Counted from the stretch's first letter, positions 42,151 to 53,200 are shown. The stretch: 64,000 nucleotides of DNA from Pseudoduganella albidiflava (GCF_004322755.1 NZ_CP036401.1:4464001-4528000); one strand, 5' to 3'. Translations and numbers: made by a program. The notes: generated by a model from the letters alone, not told the origin.

Positions 42151-43266
42151 CTACTTCTTCGGTGTCAGCATCAGCAGCCGGCCCCGCGAACCGTCTTCCA
42201 GCAACCATAGCGCGCCATCCGGCCCGGTACGCACGGCGCGGATGCGTTCGCCCATGTCCCAATGGTCCGCCTTGCTCGCGTTCTCGCCGTCGAGGGCGAT
42301 GCGGTCCAGCGACTGGCCCGACAGACCGGTGATGAAGAGGGAATTTTTCCACTTCGGGAACAGGTCCGCATCGTAGTAAGCCAGGCCGCCCGGTGAAATG
42401 GCCGGGTCCCAGGACACTTTCGGGGCCTCGAAGCCGTCGCCGGGCGCGTGGTCGGGGATGTCCCGGCCGTCATAGTGGCTGCCATTCGATGCCTTCGGCC
42501 AGCCATAGTTGAGGCCTGGCTTGATCAGGTTGATCTCGTCGCCATGGCGCGGGCCCATTTCCATTTCCCACAGGCGCCCCTGCCTGTCGAAGGCGATGCC
42601 CAGCAGGTTGCGGTGGCCATACGACCAGACGGCTGCATGGAAGCCCTTGGCCGCGAGCGGATTGCCGGCGGCCGGCGTGCCGTCGAGGTTCAGGCGCAGC
42701 ACCTTGCCGAGCGTCGATCTGGGGTCCTGCGCCGGATCGAAAAGCTGGCGGTCGCCGCTGGTGAAGAAGAGATGCTTGCCATCCGGCGAGAAGCCGATAC
42801 GGCCCGAGTAGTGCCCGCCGGTCGACGCATCGTGGCCGCGGAAAATGGCCTTTGTATCCTTGAGCGTGCCGCCTGCCTGGTCCAGTGTCGCGGTGGCGAG
42901 CACGACCCGGCTGCCGGCACCAGGGGCCGCCTCGGAGTAGCTGAAGTAGAGTCGCTTGCTGGCCGCGAAATCGGGAGCGGGCACGATGTCCATGAGCGCA
43001 CCCTGGCCCCTGCTGCTGACGGCGGGTGTGCCGGACACGGTCCGCCTGGCACCGGTTGCGGGATCGAAGAGGATCATCGTCCCTTCCTTTTGGGTCACCA
43101 GCATCTTCCCATCGGGCAGGAATGCCATGGCCCATGGGTTCTTGAAGGTGCCCACAGGCTTGACTTCGAAAGGCAGGCCGGCTGCGGATGCACTGGCCGG
43201 CGCGGCGACGAACGCGAGCAGGGTGAGCGAGAAAGTGGTGGCGAGGCCGAGCATGCTCGATTTCAT
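42151..43266 (-). CDS. Exported PQQ-dependent sugar dehydrogenase-like protein
   Basis: 371 residues from MKSSMLGLAT with signal peptide (about 1-28, ending ASASAA). It is a six-bladed beta-propeller of the soluble glucose/sorbosone dehydrogenase family (Asd/YliI type): GTFKNPWAMAFLPDGKMLVTQKEG, GQGALMDIVPAPDF, WSYGHRNLLGIAFD, and EMEMGPRHGDEINLIKPGLNYGWP. Whether it uses PQQ cannot be judged. It would oxidise sugars in the periplasm. A longer in-frame start upstream has no family support. Confidence 0.88.
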   Translation of the reverse strand: MKSSMLGLATTFSLTLLAFVAAPASASAAGLPFEVKPVGTFKNPWAMAFLPDGKMLVTQKEGTMILFDPATGARRTVSGTPAVSSRGQGALMDIVPAPDFAASKRLYFSYSEAAPGAGSRVVLATATLDQAGGTLKDTKAIFRGHDASTGGHYSGRIGFSPDGKHLFFTSGDRQLFDPAQDPRSTLGKVLRLNLDGTPAAGNPLAAKGFHAAVWSYGHRNLLGIAFDRQGRLWEMEMGPRHGDEINLIKPGLNYGWPKASNGSHYDGRDIPDHAPGDGFEAPKVSWDPAISPGGLAYYDADLFPKWKNSLFITGLSGQSLDRIALDGENASKADHWDMGERIRAVRTGPDGALWLLEDGSRGRLLMLTPKK

Positions 43267-43546
43267 GTTGTCCAGATCTCCATTGATGCCAGGTTGTAGG
43301 GGCGAAAGGTAGGCCGATGCGCACCGGGCGGGTACTTCACGACCGTGCGCCCCCTTCCCCACGTGCCGCGAGATATGCGCCGGCGCTGTTGATCCACGGG
43401 GGCGGTGGAAAGTGTAGAGCAAAACGCCCATTGCGGACGCTGCGCTGGTCGCGGCCGGCTCGCGCCGCGCCTGAGGCGAGCGGCAGCGCGCAGTGATGCC
43501 ACCCAGGCAGCCGACCAGCCTTATTTTCGCGCTTCACCGCGCCAAA

Positions 43547-43580
43547 CAAAAAAGGCCTGCAACCAAACGTTGCAAGCCTT
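43547..43580 (-). terminator. Terminator of tRNA-Val
   Basis: Read on the minus strand, AAGGC(T)TGCAAC-GTTTG-GTTGCA(G)GCCTT forms a 12-bp stem with one mismatch, followed by a T-run, 58 bp after the tRNA end. The 371-bp gap 43267-43637 otherwise holds only the tandem repeat. Confidence 0.85.
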
Positions 43581-43584
43581 AAGT

Positions 43585-43630
43585 GATCAAACTGAGTGGT
43601 CAAACTGAGTGATCAAACCGACTGATCAAA
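43585..43630. repeat. 13-bp tandem repeat between tRNA-Val and its terminator
   Basis: GATCAAACTGAGT, GGTCAAACTGAGT, GATCAAACCGACT and a partial fourth copy. It lies within the primary tRNA transcript. Confidence 0.75.
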
Positions 43631-43637
43631 AGAATCC

Positions 43638-43712
43638 TGGTGGGAAGTGCAAGTTTCGAACTTGCGACCCCTGCAGTGTGAATGCAGTGCTCTACCCCTG
43701 AGCTAACCTCCC
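43638..43712 (-). tRNA. tRNA-Val(CAC)
   Basis: 75 nt with the 3' CCA encoded. The acceptor stem GGGAGGT/ACTTCCC has one G-T wobble, the D-arm holds AGCTCAGGGGTAGAGC, the anticodon stem CTGCA/TGCAG closes loop TTCACAC with anticodon CAC, and the T-arm is GCAAG-TTCGAAA-CTTGC. Single gene with its own promoter and terminator. Confidence 0.96.
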
Positions 43713-43725
43713 TGAAAGAGGCATG

Positions 43726-43754
43726 ATTGTAGTGACACCCTTGCGTACCGTCAA
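43726..43754 (-). promoter_or_regulatory. Promoter of tRNA-Val
   Basis: On the minus strand TTGACG (43749-43754) and TACAAT (43726-43731) are separated by exactly 17 bp and end 13 bp before the mature 5' end. Confidence 0.85.
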
Positions 43755-43987
43755 GACCCTTTTCGCCATTGTGCCTGCGAACGGGATGGCGACACGCCAT
43801 TGCCAGTGTTCCCGAAGCCCATCCACCGGCACGCGCCCACGCTCGAGTGTTGCGCACAAGCAAAAATTTGACGGGGAAAATGTGTCGGGTGCTCTATAAT
43901 TTCGTGACACGCGCATCAGCCCGTGCCTTTCCACTCTGTCACCGCCCTGGCGACGGCGGCGGAAAAGACGGCAGCCGCAGGAACGAT

Positions 43988-45919
43988 ATGACCAGAAGAG
44001 CCAGCTTTTCACGCGCAGGACTCGTCGCAGTGATGGTGGGTGCGGCGCCGGCCCACGCCATGGAGTCCTTCGGCAACCGCTTCGCCGACATGTCGCTCGA
44101 ACAGCTCAGCGATGTCGTCGTGACGTCGGTGTCGCGGCAGGAGGAACGGCTCAGCGACACGGCCGCTTCCATCTTCATCATCAGCGGCGGCGACATCCGG
44201 CGCAGCGGCGCGCAGTCCCTGCCCGAGGCGCTGCGCCTGGCGCCGAACCTGCAGGTGGCCCAGGTCGATGCGCGCAACTGGGCCGTCACCGCGCGCGGCT
44301 TCAATACCCCGTTCGAGAACAAGCTGCTGGTAATGATCGACGGCCGCAGCATCTACACGCCGCTGTTTTCCGGTGTGTTCTGGGATGCCCAGGACGTGGT
44401 GATGGAAGACATCGAACGCATCGAAGTCATCAGCGGGCCCGGCGCGACGATCTGGGGCGCCAACGCCGTCAACGGCGTCATCAATGTCATCACGCGCTCG
44501 TCGGCCGACACCCAGGGCGGACAGTTCGCAGCGGCCGGCGGCGGGCAGGACAAGAATGCCTCGCTGCGCTACGGCGGCACGCTGGCCGGCGGCGGCACTT
44601 ACCGCGTGTACGGGAAGTACCATCAGCTGGACAATACCCTGACCGCCACCGGAATTGACACCAACACCGGCATGCACCGCACCCAGGCCGGCTTTCGCGC
44701 CGACTGGAAGCTGCGGGACAGCGAGCTGACCGTGTCCGGCGACGCCTACCAGGGCAAGCTGGGCCAGCTGGCCGCCTTGCCCGTGCAGACTTCCGGCGCC
44801 AACCTGCTGGGCCGGCTGACGCGCAAACTGTCGCCCGACGCTAATCTGCGCCTGCAGCTCATCCTGGACCACACCGAGCGGAACCAGCCGGGGGCGTTCG
44901 TCGAGCGCCTGTCCACGCTGGACCTGGAAGCCCAGCACGACGTGCGCCTCGGCGAACGCAACCTGCTGACATGGGGCGGCGGCTTCCGCCAGAGCTGGGA
45001 CAGGGTAACGAACTCGCCCGGCCTGGGCTTCCTGCCCGGCGACCTGAACCTGCGCTGGTCGAACCTGTTCGTGCAAAACGAATACGCCGTCTCGCCGGCG
45101 CTGAAAGTGACCGCCGGCGCAAAGGTCGAGCACAACATCTACACGGGCGCCGAATACCTGCCCAGCCTGCGCCTGGCGTGGACACCGGGCGCGGACCAGC
45201 TGGTCTGGGGCAGCGTGGCCCGCACCGTGCGCGCGCCATCGCGCTTCGACCGCGACCTGCACTCGCCGAGCGCGCCGATGAACGCCGGCGGGCGCGCGGT
45301 CTACCTGATCGGCGGCGGCCCCGACTTCCAGTCCGAAGTGGCCAGGGTCGTCGAACTGGGCTACCGCGCACAGCCCGCCGCCACGCTGTCCTGGTCGGCC
45401 ACGGCGTACTACAGCCGCTACGACAGGTTGCGCACGCTCGAGCCCCAAGCCAGCCCCACCGCGCCGGCGCTGCTGCAGTTCCAGAACCTGCGGGAAGGCA
45501 CCACGCGGGGCATCGAGATGTGGGGCCAGTGGCAGGCCACGCCGGCCTGGCGGATCAACGCCGGCCTGGTGTTGCAGAACGTGCACACCTCCCTGCTGCC
45601 GGGCAGCCAGGACACCAGCGCCAGCAGCGGCCTGACGACCAACGACCCGAAGCGCCATTGGCTGCTGCGCACCTCGCACGACCTGACCGACGACAGCGCG
45701 CTGGACCTAACGCTGCGCTATGTGGGAGCGCTGCCGGATCCGGCCGTGCCATCGTATTACGAGCTCGATGGGCAGTGGACGTGGAGCCCGCGCCCGAATC
45801 TCGACGTAGCACTGGTCGGGCGCAACCTGCTGCATCGCTCCCACCCCGAGTTCGGCGACAATCCCGGGCGCAGCATGTTCAGGCGCAGCGTGCTGCTGAA
45901 GCTGACGCTGCGTTTCTAG
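43988..45919 (+). CDS. TonB-dependent receptor, colicin/BtuB-like
   Basis: 643 residues. Start ATG at 43988 with AGGAA upstream. Signal peptide (about 1-24, ending AHAM). The plug domain has DVVVTSVSRQEERLSDTAAS, LPEALRLAPNLQVAQVDARN, the ARGF motif and IERIEVISGPGATIWGANAVNGVINVIT, and the barrel ends LLKLTLRF with the typical terminal Phe. It resembles receptors for vitamin B12, catecholates or unknown small solutes. A TATAAT lies at 43895-43900 without a proper -35. No TonB or transporter gene is near. Confidence 0.9.
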   Translation: MTRRASFSRAGLVAVMVGAAPAHAMESFGNRFADMSLEQLSDVVVTSVSRQEERLSDTAASIFIISGGDIRRSGAQSLPEALRLAPNLQVAQVDARNWAVTARGFNTPFENKLLVMIDGRSIYTPLFSGVFWDAQDVVMEDIERIEVISGPGATIWGANAVNGVINVITRSSADTQGGQFAAAGGGQDKNASLRYGGTLAGGGTYRVYGKYHQLDNTLTATGIDTNTGMHRTQAGFRADWKLRDSELTVSGDAYQGKLGQLAALPVQTSGANLLGRLTRKLSPDANLRLQLILDHTERNQPGAFVERLSTLDLEAQHDVRLGERNLLTWGGGFRQSWDRVTNSPGLGFLPGDLNLRWSNLFVQNEYAVSPALKVTAGAKVEHNIYTGAEYLPSLRLAWTPGADQLVWGSVARTVRAPSRFDRDLHSPSAPMNAGGRAVYLIGGGPDFQSEVARVVELGYRAQPAATLSWSATAYYSRYDRLRTLEPQASPTAPALLQFQNLREGTTRGIEMWGQWQATPAWRINAGLVLQNVHTSLLPGSQDTSASSGLTTNDPKRHWLLRTSHDLTDDSALDLTLRYVGALPDPAVPSYYELDGQWTWSPRPNLDVALVGRNLLHRSHPEFGDNPGRSMFRRSVLLKLTLRF

Positions 45920-46001
45920 GCGTGGCGGCCATCAATTCCCGTCATGCATCCGCTGATGGACATGGCAAGGAGGACGCTTCGGAACGCACGCGGGTCCGGC
46001 C

Positions 46002-46895
46002 TCAGGTCTTCAGCCGGAGCGCGTCGATCACGAGCGTGACCGCGCGGGACGAATTCCGCCGGCTCGGGTAGTAGGCATGCAGCGCGGGGAAGCGCGGGCA
46101 CCAGTCTTCCATCACGCTCACCAGCCGCCCCATGCTCACGTGCGGGCCGGCCATGTCGGCGGGAACGAAGGCCAGGCCGCAGCCCGTCAAGGCCGCGTCG
46201 AGCATATGGCCGGCACTGTTGCAGACGACTTGCCCCCGCACGCGCATTTCCAGCTTTTGCCCGTCCTTCTCCAGTTCCCATGCGTAGATGCCGCCGCTGC
46301 TCGCCAGCCGCAGGGTGACGCAGTTGTGCTTCATCAGGTCCGCCGGCATGGCCGGTTTCGGGTGCCAGCCGAAATAGCCGGGCGAGCCGACGATCGCCAT
46401 CGGCACCTCGCCGGTCAGCCGGACCGCGATCATGTCCTTCTCGACCTGGTCGCCGTAACGCACGCCGATGTCGAAGCGCTCGGCGGCGATGTCGACCAGC
46501 CGGTAGTCAGAACTGATCTCCACATGCAGGTCGGGGTAGCGCGGCAGGATCGGCGCGATCCGGGGCCACAGCACGCTGCTGACCACGTGATCGATCGCCG
46601 TGATGCGTACCGTGCCCGCGGGCTTGTCGCCCAGGTCGCTGACGGCCGCGATCTCGGCCTCAATCTCTTCGAGGCGGGGGCCGACGTTCTGCAGCAGCCG
46701 TTCTCCCGCCTCCGTCGGCGAGACGCTGCGTGTGGTCCTGGTCAGCAGGCGTACGCCCAGGCGCCCTTCCAGGCCGCGGATGATGTGGCTGAGTGCGGAC
46801 TGCGTCATGCCGAGCCTGGCCGCGGCACGCGTAAAGCTGCGTTCCCGGGCCACGGCGAGGAAGACGATGATGTCATTGATATTGTCGCGTGCCAT
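46002..46895 (-). CDS. LysR family transcriptional regulator
   Basis: 297 residues from MARDNINDI with GGAG 6 nt upstream. The winged helix reads ITFLAV-type (FLAVARERSFTRAAARLGMTQSALS) and is followed by the substrate-binding domain with SSVLWPRI and YGDQVEKDMIAVRL. It belongs to the subgroup next to efflux or oxidoreductase genes. The divergent MFS gene is the likely target. A 137-bp mobile element sits in the shared promoter region, 46 bp from this start. Confidence 0.92.
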   Translation of the reverse strand: MARDNINDIIVFLAVARERSFTRAAARLGMTQSALSHIIRGLEGRLGVRLLTRTTRSVSPTEAGERLLQNVGPRLEEIEAEIAAVSDLGDKPAGTVRITAIDHVVSSVLWPRIAPILPRYPDLHVEISSDYRLVDIAAERFDIGVRYGDQVEKDMIAVRLTGEVPMAIVGSPGYFGWHPKPAMPADLMKHNCVTLRLASSGGIYAWELEKDGQKLEMRVRGQVVCNSAGHMLDAALTGCGLAFVPADMAGPHVSMGRLVSVMEDWCPRFPALHAYYPSRRNSSRAVTLVIDALRLKT

Positions 46896-46948
46896 GCGCA
46901 CTCCGGCCGGTGTGGGGAAAAACAGGTCTGGGGGCAAATTCGCCAGGC

Positions 46949-47085
46949 AGTGATGCGGCTTGGATAAGCCCACCCCAAGTGCAAATTCCGGGGTCAGACC
47001 CGGCGGGTCTGACCCCTGCCCTTCGCTGTTGGGGTGAATGCATATGCGCTCAATATGTCGGTAACGCTTAACTTAACGGCACTGC
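46949..47085. mobile_element. Non-autonomous repeat element, copy 2
   Basis: 137 bp with target duplications CGCCAGGC at 46941-46948 and 47086-47093 directly at its ends. The right end reads GCTTAACTTAACGGCACTGC and the left end AGTGATGCGGCTTGGATAAGC, a degenerate inverted repeat. The core has the GGGGTCAGACCC stem. It separates the LysR gene from the divergent MFS gene and supplies most of the 354-bp gap. Confidence 0.85.
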
Positions 47086-47249
47086 CGCCAGGCAGTATTT
47101 TATGACGCCGCCTAAGCAATGGAGCGCCGTATTCATGAACCTGGTTCATATGGGCAAGCAATTCCGGGGCCGTTGCGCGCCCTGCTTCACCCTTACCATT
47201 CCCCGCTGTTCGGCGTGACAACGCCCGTGAATATCGAAGGGAATCCCGC

Positions 47250-48470
47250 ATGCATGGTCCAGCCGCCTTACTCTCCACCGATCGTCCCGCCGCCTGGGGC
47301 GGCGTCTTCGCCATGACGCTGTGCGTCTTCGCGCTGATCGCCTCGGAGTTCATGCCGGTCAGCCTGCTGACGCCGATCGCCGGGGCCCTGCATGTCAGCC
47401 AGGGCATGGCGGGACGGGGCATCGCCATCTCCGGCGCCTTTGCCGTCGTCACGAGCCTGTTCATTTCGGCGCTGGCCGGCAGCATGGACCGCAAGACGCT
47501 GCTGCTCCTGCTGACGGGCGCCATGGGCCTGTCCGGCGCCATCGTCGCGCTGGCGCCCAGCTACGCCGTCTACATGGCCGGCCGCGCACTGATCGGCGTC
47601 GCCGTCGGCGGCTTCTGGGCCATGTCGGCGGCCACTGCCATGCGCTTGGTGCCGCTCCAGCAGGTTCCGCGTGCATTGGCGATCTTCAATGGCGGCAACG
47701 CACTGGCCACGGTCGTCGCGGCGCCCCTCGGCGCCTACCTGGGTTCGGTCATCGGCTGGCGCGGCGCCTTCCTGTGCCTGGTGCCGGTATCGCTCGTCGC
47801 GCTGGCCTGGCAGTGGGTCAGCCTGCCTTCGATGCCGGCCGCGCCGCAGGCGGCAGGTGCGCGACGGCCGCTGGCGATCTTCAGGCTGTTGCGCAATCCG
47901 GTCGCCAGCCTGGGCATGCTGGCCGTCGGCCTGTTCTTCATGGGGCAATTCACGCTGTTCACCTATGTGCGGCCGTTTCTCGAAACCGTGACCCGGGTCG
48001 ATACGGGCAACCTGTCGCTGATCCTGCTTGTGATCGGTCTCACGGGATTCCTCGGCACGCTGTTCGTCGGCACCGTGCTGCAACGCGGCTTCTACCCGAC
48101 GCTGGCGGCAATCCCCGTGCTGATGGGGGCCGCGGCCATTGCCCTGGCCGCTTTTGGCAGCCAGGCGGGCATCGTCGTTGCACTGCTGGGCTTCTGGGGC
48201 TTGATCGCTACGGCGGCGCCAGTGGGCTGGTGGGCGTGGATACCGCGCACTTTCCCGCGGGATGCGGAAGCTGGCGGCGGCTTGATGGTGGCGGTGATCC
48301 AGTTGTCGATCGCCCTCGGATCGACCATCGGGGGCGTGCTGTTCGATGGCAGCGGCTACCGGAGCGCCTTCACGGCCAGCGCCGCCATGCTGCTGGGCGC
48401 CGCCGTGCTGGTGTGGCTGACGGCACGTAGCCAGGCGCGGCAGGCTGGCGGCAGCGGAGCGGTCGCGTGA
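47250..48470 (+). CDS. MFS transporter, DHA1-type exporter
   Basis: 406 residues with 12 predicted helices. N-terminal motif FALIASEFMPVSLLTPIAGAL and the helix-2/3 loop with GSMDRKTLLLL are typical of the AraJ/YdhP sugar and drug efflux group. RALIGVAVGGFWAM matches antiporter motif C-like sequence. AGGGAA precedes the ATG. Divergent from LysR. Substrate unknown. Confidence 0.9.
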   Translation: MHGPAALLSTDRPAAWGGVFAMTLCVFALIASEFMPVSLLTPIAGALHVSQGMAGRGIAISGAFAVVTSLFISALAGSMDRKTLLLLLTGAMGLSGAIVALAPSYAVYMAGRALIGVAVGGFWAMSAATAMRLVPLQQVPRALAIFNGGNALATVVAAPLGAYLGSVIGWRGAFLCLVPVSLVALAWQWVSLPSMPAAPQAAGARRPLAIFRLLRNPVASLGMLAVGLFFMGQFTLFTYVRPFLETVTRVDTGNLSLILLVIGLTGFLGTLFVGTVLQRGFYPTLAAIPVLMGAAAIALAAFGSQAGIVVALLGFWGLIATAAPVGWWAWIPRTFPRDAEAGGGLMVAVIQLSIALGSTIGGVLFDGSGYRSAFTASAAMLLGAAVLVWLTARSQARQAGGSGAVA

Positions 48471-48505
48471 CCGGCCGATGCAGCCTTCATGGCGCCATCA
48501 GACCC

Positions 48506-49357
<852 letters not shown>

Positions 49358-49418
49358 GTTTCAGTCCCTTCGTATCCATGCCAGCCCCGCGGCAACTCCA
49401 CCGCGGCGCGTTGATACC

Positions 49419-49500
49419 GTACAGTTTCCTTCCCGTACAGCTTCCACTCCAGTACAGCTTCCACTCCAGTACAGCTTCCACTTCCGCACAGCTTCATTCC
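49419..49500. repeat. Five 15-17-bp tandem repeats in the hydrolase promoter region
   Basis: Units of GTACAGCTTCCACTCCA (two identical, three variants) fill the space between the hydrolase start (49357) and its promoter region. They would form part of the mRNA leader. Confidence 0.85.
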
Positions 49501-49509
49501 ATATATATT

Positions 49510-49527
49510 GGTGACTACTCACTCATT
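49510..49527 (-). promoter_or_regulatory. Secondary TetR operator candidate before the hydrolase gene
   Basis: GGTGACT-ACTC-ACTCATT keeps one perfect half-site of the 50132-50149 palindrome and 4 of 7 bases of the other. It lies between TTAAAT and TATATA boxes spaced 17 bp on the minus strand, so TetR could also control the hydrolase gene. Confidence 0.5.
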
Positions 49528-49541
49528 TAAATGGCAAAGGG

Positions 49542-50117
49542 TCAAGAGGACGGCAGGAAAATGCGCGCGTAGGCGTTGAAGCCGCTGAGCTTGTACTCGG
49601 CGGCGCGCGCCGGTTCGCGCGTGGCGAAGTCCAGCGTGGCATCGGCGATCGCGATGATGATGGCATCGTCGAAGGCGGGATGCAGGTCCTGGAACAGTCC
49701 GCTGTTCATGCTGGTGGCTTCCACCAGGCCCAGGTCCGGGAACAGCGACAGTTCGGCCGCGCGCGTCTGCGGCGTCAGGATATCGGTCACGGCCAGCTGG
49801 TTGATGGCCCTGATCCATGACGGATGCGCCAGGCCCCAGTCGATGTAGGCGTTCCACTGCTGGCGGGCGCGCTGGACCAGCGGCTGCGCGGGATCGAGCG
49901 CTTCCGCCAGGGCCGCGCACATGTGGCCGAACAGATGCAGGTACAGCTCGTTCAGCAGTGCTTCCTTGGTGGGGAAATATCGGAACAGCGTGCCTTCGGC
50001 CACGCCGGCCATGGCCGAGATCATGGCCGTCGGCGCGCCGACGCCCCGCTGCGCCACGGCTTCGGCGGCCGCGTGCAGCAGTTGAAGGCGTTTTTCTTCG
50101 CTCTTGGGTCGGGCCAC
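49542..50117 (-). CDS. TetR/AcrR family repressor
   Basis: 191 residues. The helix-turn-helix (about 1-55) reads LLHAAAEAVAQRGVGAPTAM and GVAEGTLFRYFPTKEALLNEL. The C-terminal ligand domain is not recognisable. The downstream hydrolase gene (185 bp away, same strand) and the palindrome over its own promoter suggest local, auto-repressed control. Confidence 0.92.
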   Translation of the reverse strand: MARPKSEEKRLQLLHAAAEAVAQRGVGAPTAMISAMAGVAEGTLFRYFPTKEALLNELYLHLFGHMCAALAEALDPAQPLVQRARQQWNAYIDWGLAHPSWIRAINQLAVTDILTPQTRAAELSLFPDLGLVEATSMNSGLFQDLHPAFDDAIIIAIADATLDFATREPARAAEYKLSGFNAYARIFLPSS

Positions 50118-50131
50118 GGATCGGCTAGATG

Positions 50132-50175
50132 AATGAGTGTGTACTCATTATACGGGGCATGAAGCGTCGCGGCAA
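50132..50175 (-). promoter_or_regulatory. tetR promoter with overlapping operator
   Basis: TTGCCG (50170-50175) and TATAAT (50147-50152) are 17 bp apart on the minus strand. The perfect palindrome AATGAGT-GTGT-ACTCATT (50132-50149) overlaps the -10 and start site, the classical arrangement for auto-repression. Confidence 0.85.
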
Positions 50176-50224
50176 CGGTGCGCGGCAACCGTGCGCGGCA
50201 ATAATGTCCGGCATCGACCGGACG

Positions 50225-50256
50225 CCAGGCGAGCCGTCGTGGAACGGCTCGCCTGG
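50225..50256 (-). terminator. Strong hairpin after the RTX gene
   Basis: A perfect 13-bp stem (CCAGGCGAGCCGT and complement) with a 6-nt loop starts 17 bp after the stop codon. There is no T-run, so it may act as a factor-aided terminator or 3'-end protector. Confidence 0.6.
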
Positions 50257-50272
50257 CGGGGTGCCGGGTCTG

Positions 50273-53200
50273 TTACATCACCACGTCGCCCGCATTGAAC
50301 TCCGTGATGCCGACCAGCCGGATCGCGAACTCCGCCGCGCTGTCGGCATTGGTGTTCCCGTAGAGCACACCGTCGGCGAAGCGCAGCTGCCCTGCCTGGG
50401 TGAATGCGGCAGCGCTGGCGATGAAGCCGGTGAACGCTTCGTTGCCGGTGGTCGCCGTGTTGGCGTCGAGCGTGGCCAGGTCGACCTTGTCCGCACCGCG
50501 CACGAAGTCGCCGATGACGTCCCAGGTGCTGGCCGTAATGCCCGAATCGGCCAGCGCATTGAAGTCGAACGTATCGTTGCCGCCGCCGCCCTTGAGCATG
50601 TCGGCGCCGCCCCCGCCCGTGATCACGTTGGCGGCGGCGTTGCCCGTGATCGTGTTGGCTTGCGCGCTGCCGGTGCCGTTGATTGCCGCGCTGCCGGCCA
50701 GCAGCAGGGTTTCCACGTTCGCTTCCAGCACGAAGCTGGCGCTACTCTGCACCGTGTCGCTGCCGCCGCCGGTGTACTCGATTGCCCGGTCGGCGCTGTC
50801 GCCGACGAGATACAGGTCGTCGCCGTTGCCGCCGGCGAGGTAGTCGGCATGGGCACCGCCATCGAGGGTGTCGTTGCCCTCTTCGCCGTACAGCGTGTCG
50901 ACGTCCGTTCCACCGTCGAGCTTGTCGTTCCCGGCGCCGCCGTACAGCATGTCGTCGCCGCCCAGGCCCGACAGCACATCGTCCGTCGCGTAACCGTGGC
51001 GCACGTCGTTCCCGGCCGTGGCAAGCTGCACTTTCGCCTTCACGGTCGCCACGTCCCAGATCGTGCCGTCGGCGAACCTGATCTGCTCGACCTGGTAGCC
51101 ACCCGTGGCGTCCGCGCTGAAGTAGCTGGCAACGCGCAGCTCTTCGCCGGTGCCGTTCAGCGCCAGCACCAGCGCCGTGCCGTCGCGCGTGAGCGCCACG
51201 TTCGTGGTGGCGATGCCGGCGCCCAACTGGATCGCGTCGATCTTGCCCGCCGTGCCGTCGTAGGAGGAGATCGTGTCCCTGCCGGCGCCCCAGCCGAACA
51301 GGTAGGTATCGTTGCCCGTGCCACCGTCGAGCGCATCGTCGCCCGCGCCACCGTCGAGCTGGTCGTTGCCGGCATAGCCGTACAGCGAGTCGCGGTCGGT
51401 GCCGCCCTGCAGCGTGTCGTTGCCGTTGCCGCCGTCGAGCCGGTCGTCGTGGGCGCCGCCCACCAGGCTGTCGTCGCCGTCCTCGCCGTACAGCGTGTCG
51501 TTGTCCGCGCCGCCATCGAGCTTGTCGTTGCCGGCGGCCCCGTACAGCGTGTCGGCGCCACCCAGGCCGGCCAGCACGTCGCCCGTCGCGTAACCATGGC
51601 GCACGTCGTTCCCGGCCGTGGCCACCTGCACCTTCGCCTTCACGGCCGCGATATTCCAGATGGTGCCGTCGGCGAACCTGATCTGCTCGACCTGGTAGCC
51701 ACCCGTGGCGTCGGCGCTGAAGTAGCTGGCGACCCGCAGCTCGTCGCCGGTGCCGTTCAGCGACAGCACCAGCGACGAATTGTCGCGGGTGAGCGTCACG
51801 TTGGTCGCGAGGATGCCCGTGCCCAGCTGGATCGCATCCACCTTGCCCGCGGTGGCGTCGTAGGCGCTGATCGTATCGCGGCCCGCGCCCCAGCCGAACA
51901 GGTAGGTGTCGTTGCCGGTGCCGCCGTCGAGCGCATCGTCGCCAGCGCCGCCGTCGAGCTGGTCGTTGCCGGTGTTGCCATACAGCGTGTCGCGGTCGGT
52001 GCCGCCCTGCAGCGTGTCGTTGCCGATGCCGCCGTCCAGGCGGTCGTCGTGGGCGCCGCCGGCCAGGCTGTCGTCGCCGTCCTCGCCGTACAGCGTGTCG
52101 TTGTCCGCGCCGCCATCGAGCTTGTCGTTGCCGGCCGCGCCGTACAGCGTGTCGTTGCCGCCCAGGCCCGCCAGCACGTCGGCCACCGCATAGCCGTAGA
52201 GCACCTCCGTCCCGGCTGTCGCGACCTGTACCCTGGCCTTCACCGTCGCCACGTCCCAGCTGGTGCCATCGGCGAACTTGATCCGTTCGACCTGGTAACC
52301 GCCCGCGCCGTCGCCGTGGAAGTAATTGGTGACGCGCAGCTCGTCGGTCGTGCCATTGATCTTCAAGACCAGGCTCCAGCCGTCACGCGAGGCCGTCACG
52401 TTCGCGGCCGACACGCCGGTGCCCAGCTGGATCGTGTCGACCTTGCCCGCCGTGATGTCGTGCGAGCTGATCGTATCCCTGCCCGAGCCCACCCCGAACA
52501 GGTAGGTATCGCTGCCCGCGCCACCGTCCAGGAGGTCGTTGCCCGCCCCGCCATCGAGGCGGTCGCCGCCGGCGTAGCTGTACAGCGAGTCGTTGCCGCC
52601 GCCGCCGGTCAGGGTGTCCCCCGCCGCCGTGCCGGAGAGTGTCTTCGACGGGATGACGGCCGGCGTGGTCAGCCGTGCCTTGACCGCCGCCACATCCCAG
52701 GCAGTGCCGTCGGCGAACTGGATCGTTTCCACCGCCGACGCCGTGGTGCCTTCGCTGGTGAAGTAACCCTGGATCGTCAGCTGGTCGTCGGTGCCGTTGA
52801 GCTTGAGCACCAGGTCACTGGACGAACGCAGCAGCGTGACGCCGGCCGGGGTGACGCCGGTACCGAGCAGTACCTTGTCGGCATCCGTGCCCAGCGCATC
52901 GCTGTCGTAGTTGTAGACGGTATCCTGGCCGCTGCCCTTGCCGAACAGGTACACGTCGGCACCCGTGCCGCCGGCCAGGTAATCCTTGCCCGCGCCGCCA
53001 TCGAGGCGGTCGCCACCCGCGTCACCGTACAGCTCGTCGTCCCCGGTGCCGCCGGCCAGCGTGTCGTTGCCGCCGCCACCCCAGCCACGGTCGTTGCCGG
53101 CGTCGCCGCCCAGGCTGTCGTTGCCTTCGTCGCCGTACACCGTGTCGGCACCGTTGCCGCCGGCGACCGTATCGTTGCCGCCGTTGCCCTGGACGCCGTC

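Noticed and set aside
43868..43900. Sigma-70 promoter TTGACG to TATAAT before the TonB receptor
   Set aside because: The spacer is 21 bp, too long; only the -10 is convincing.
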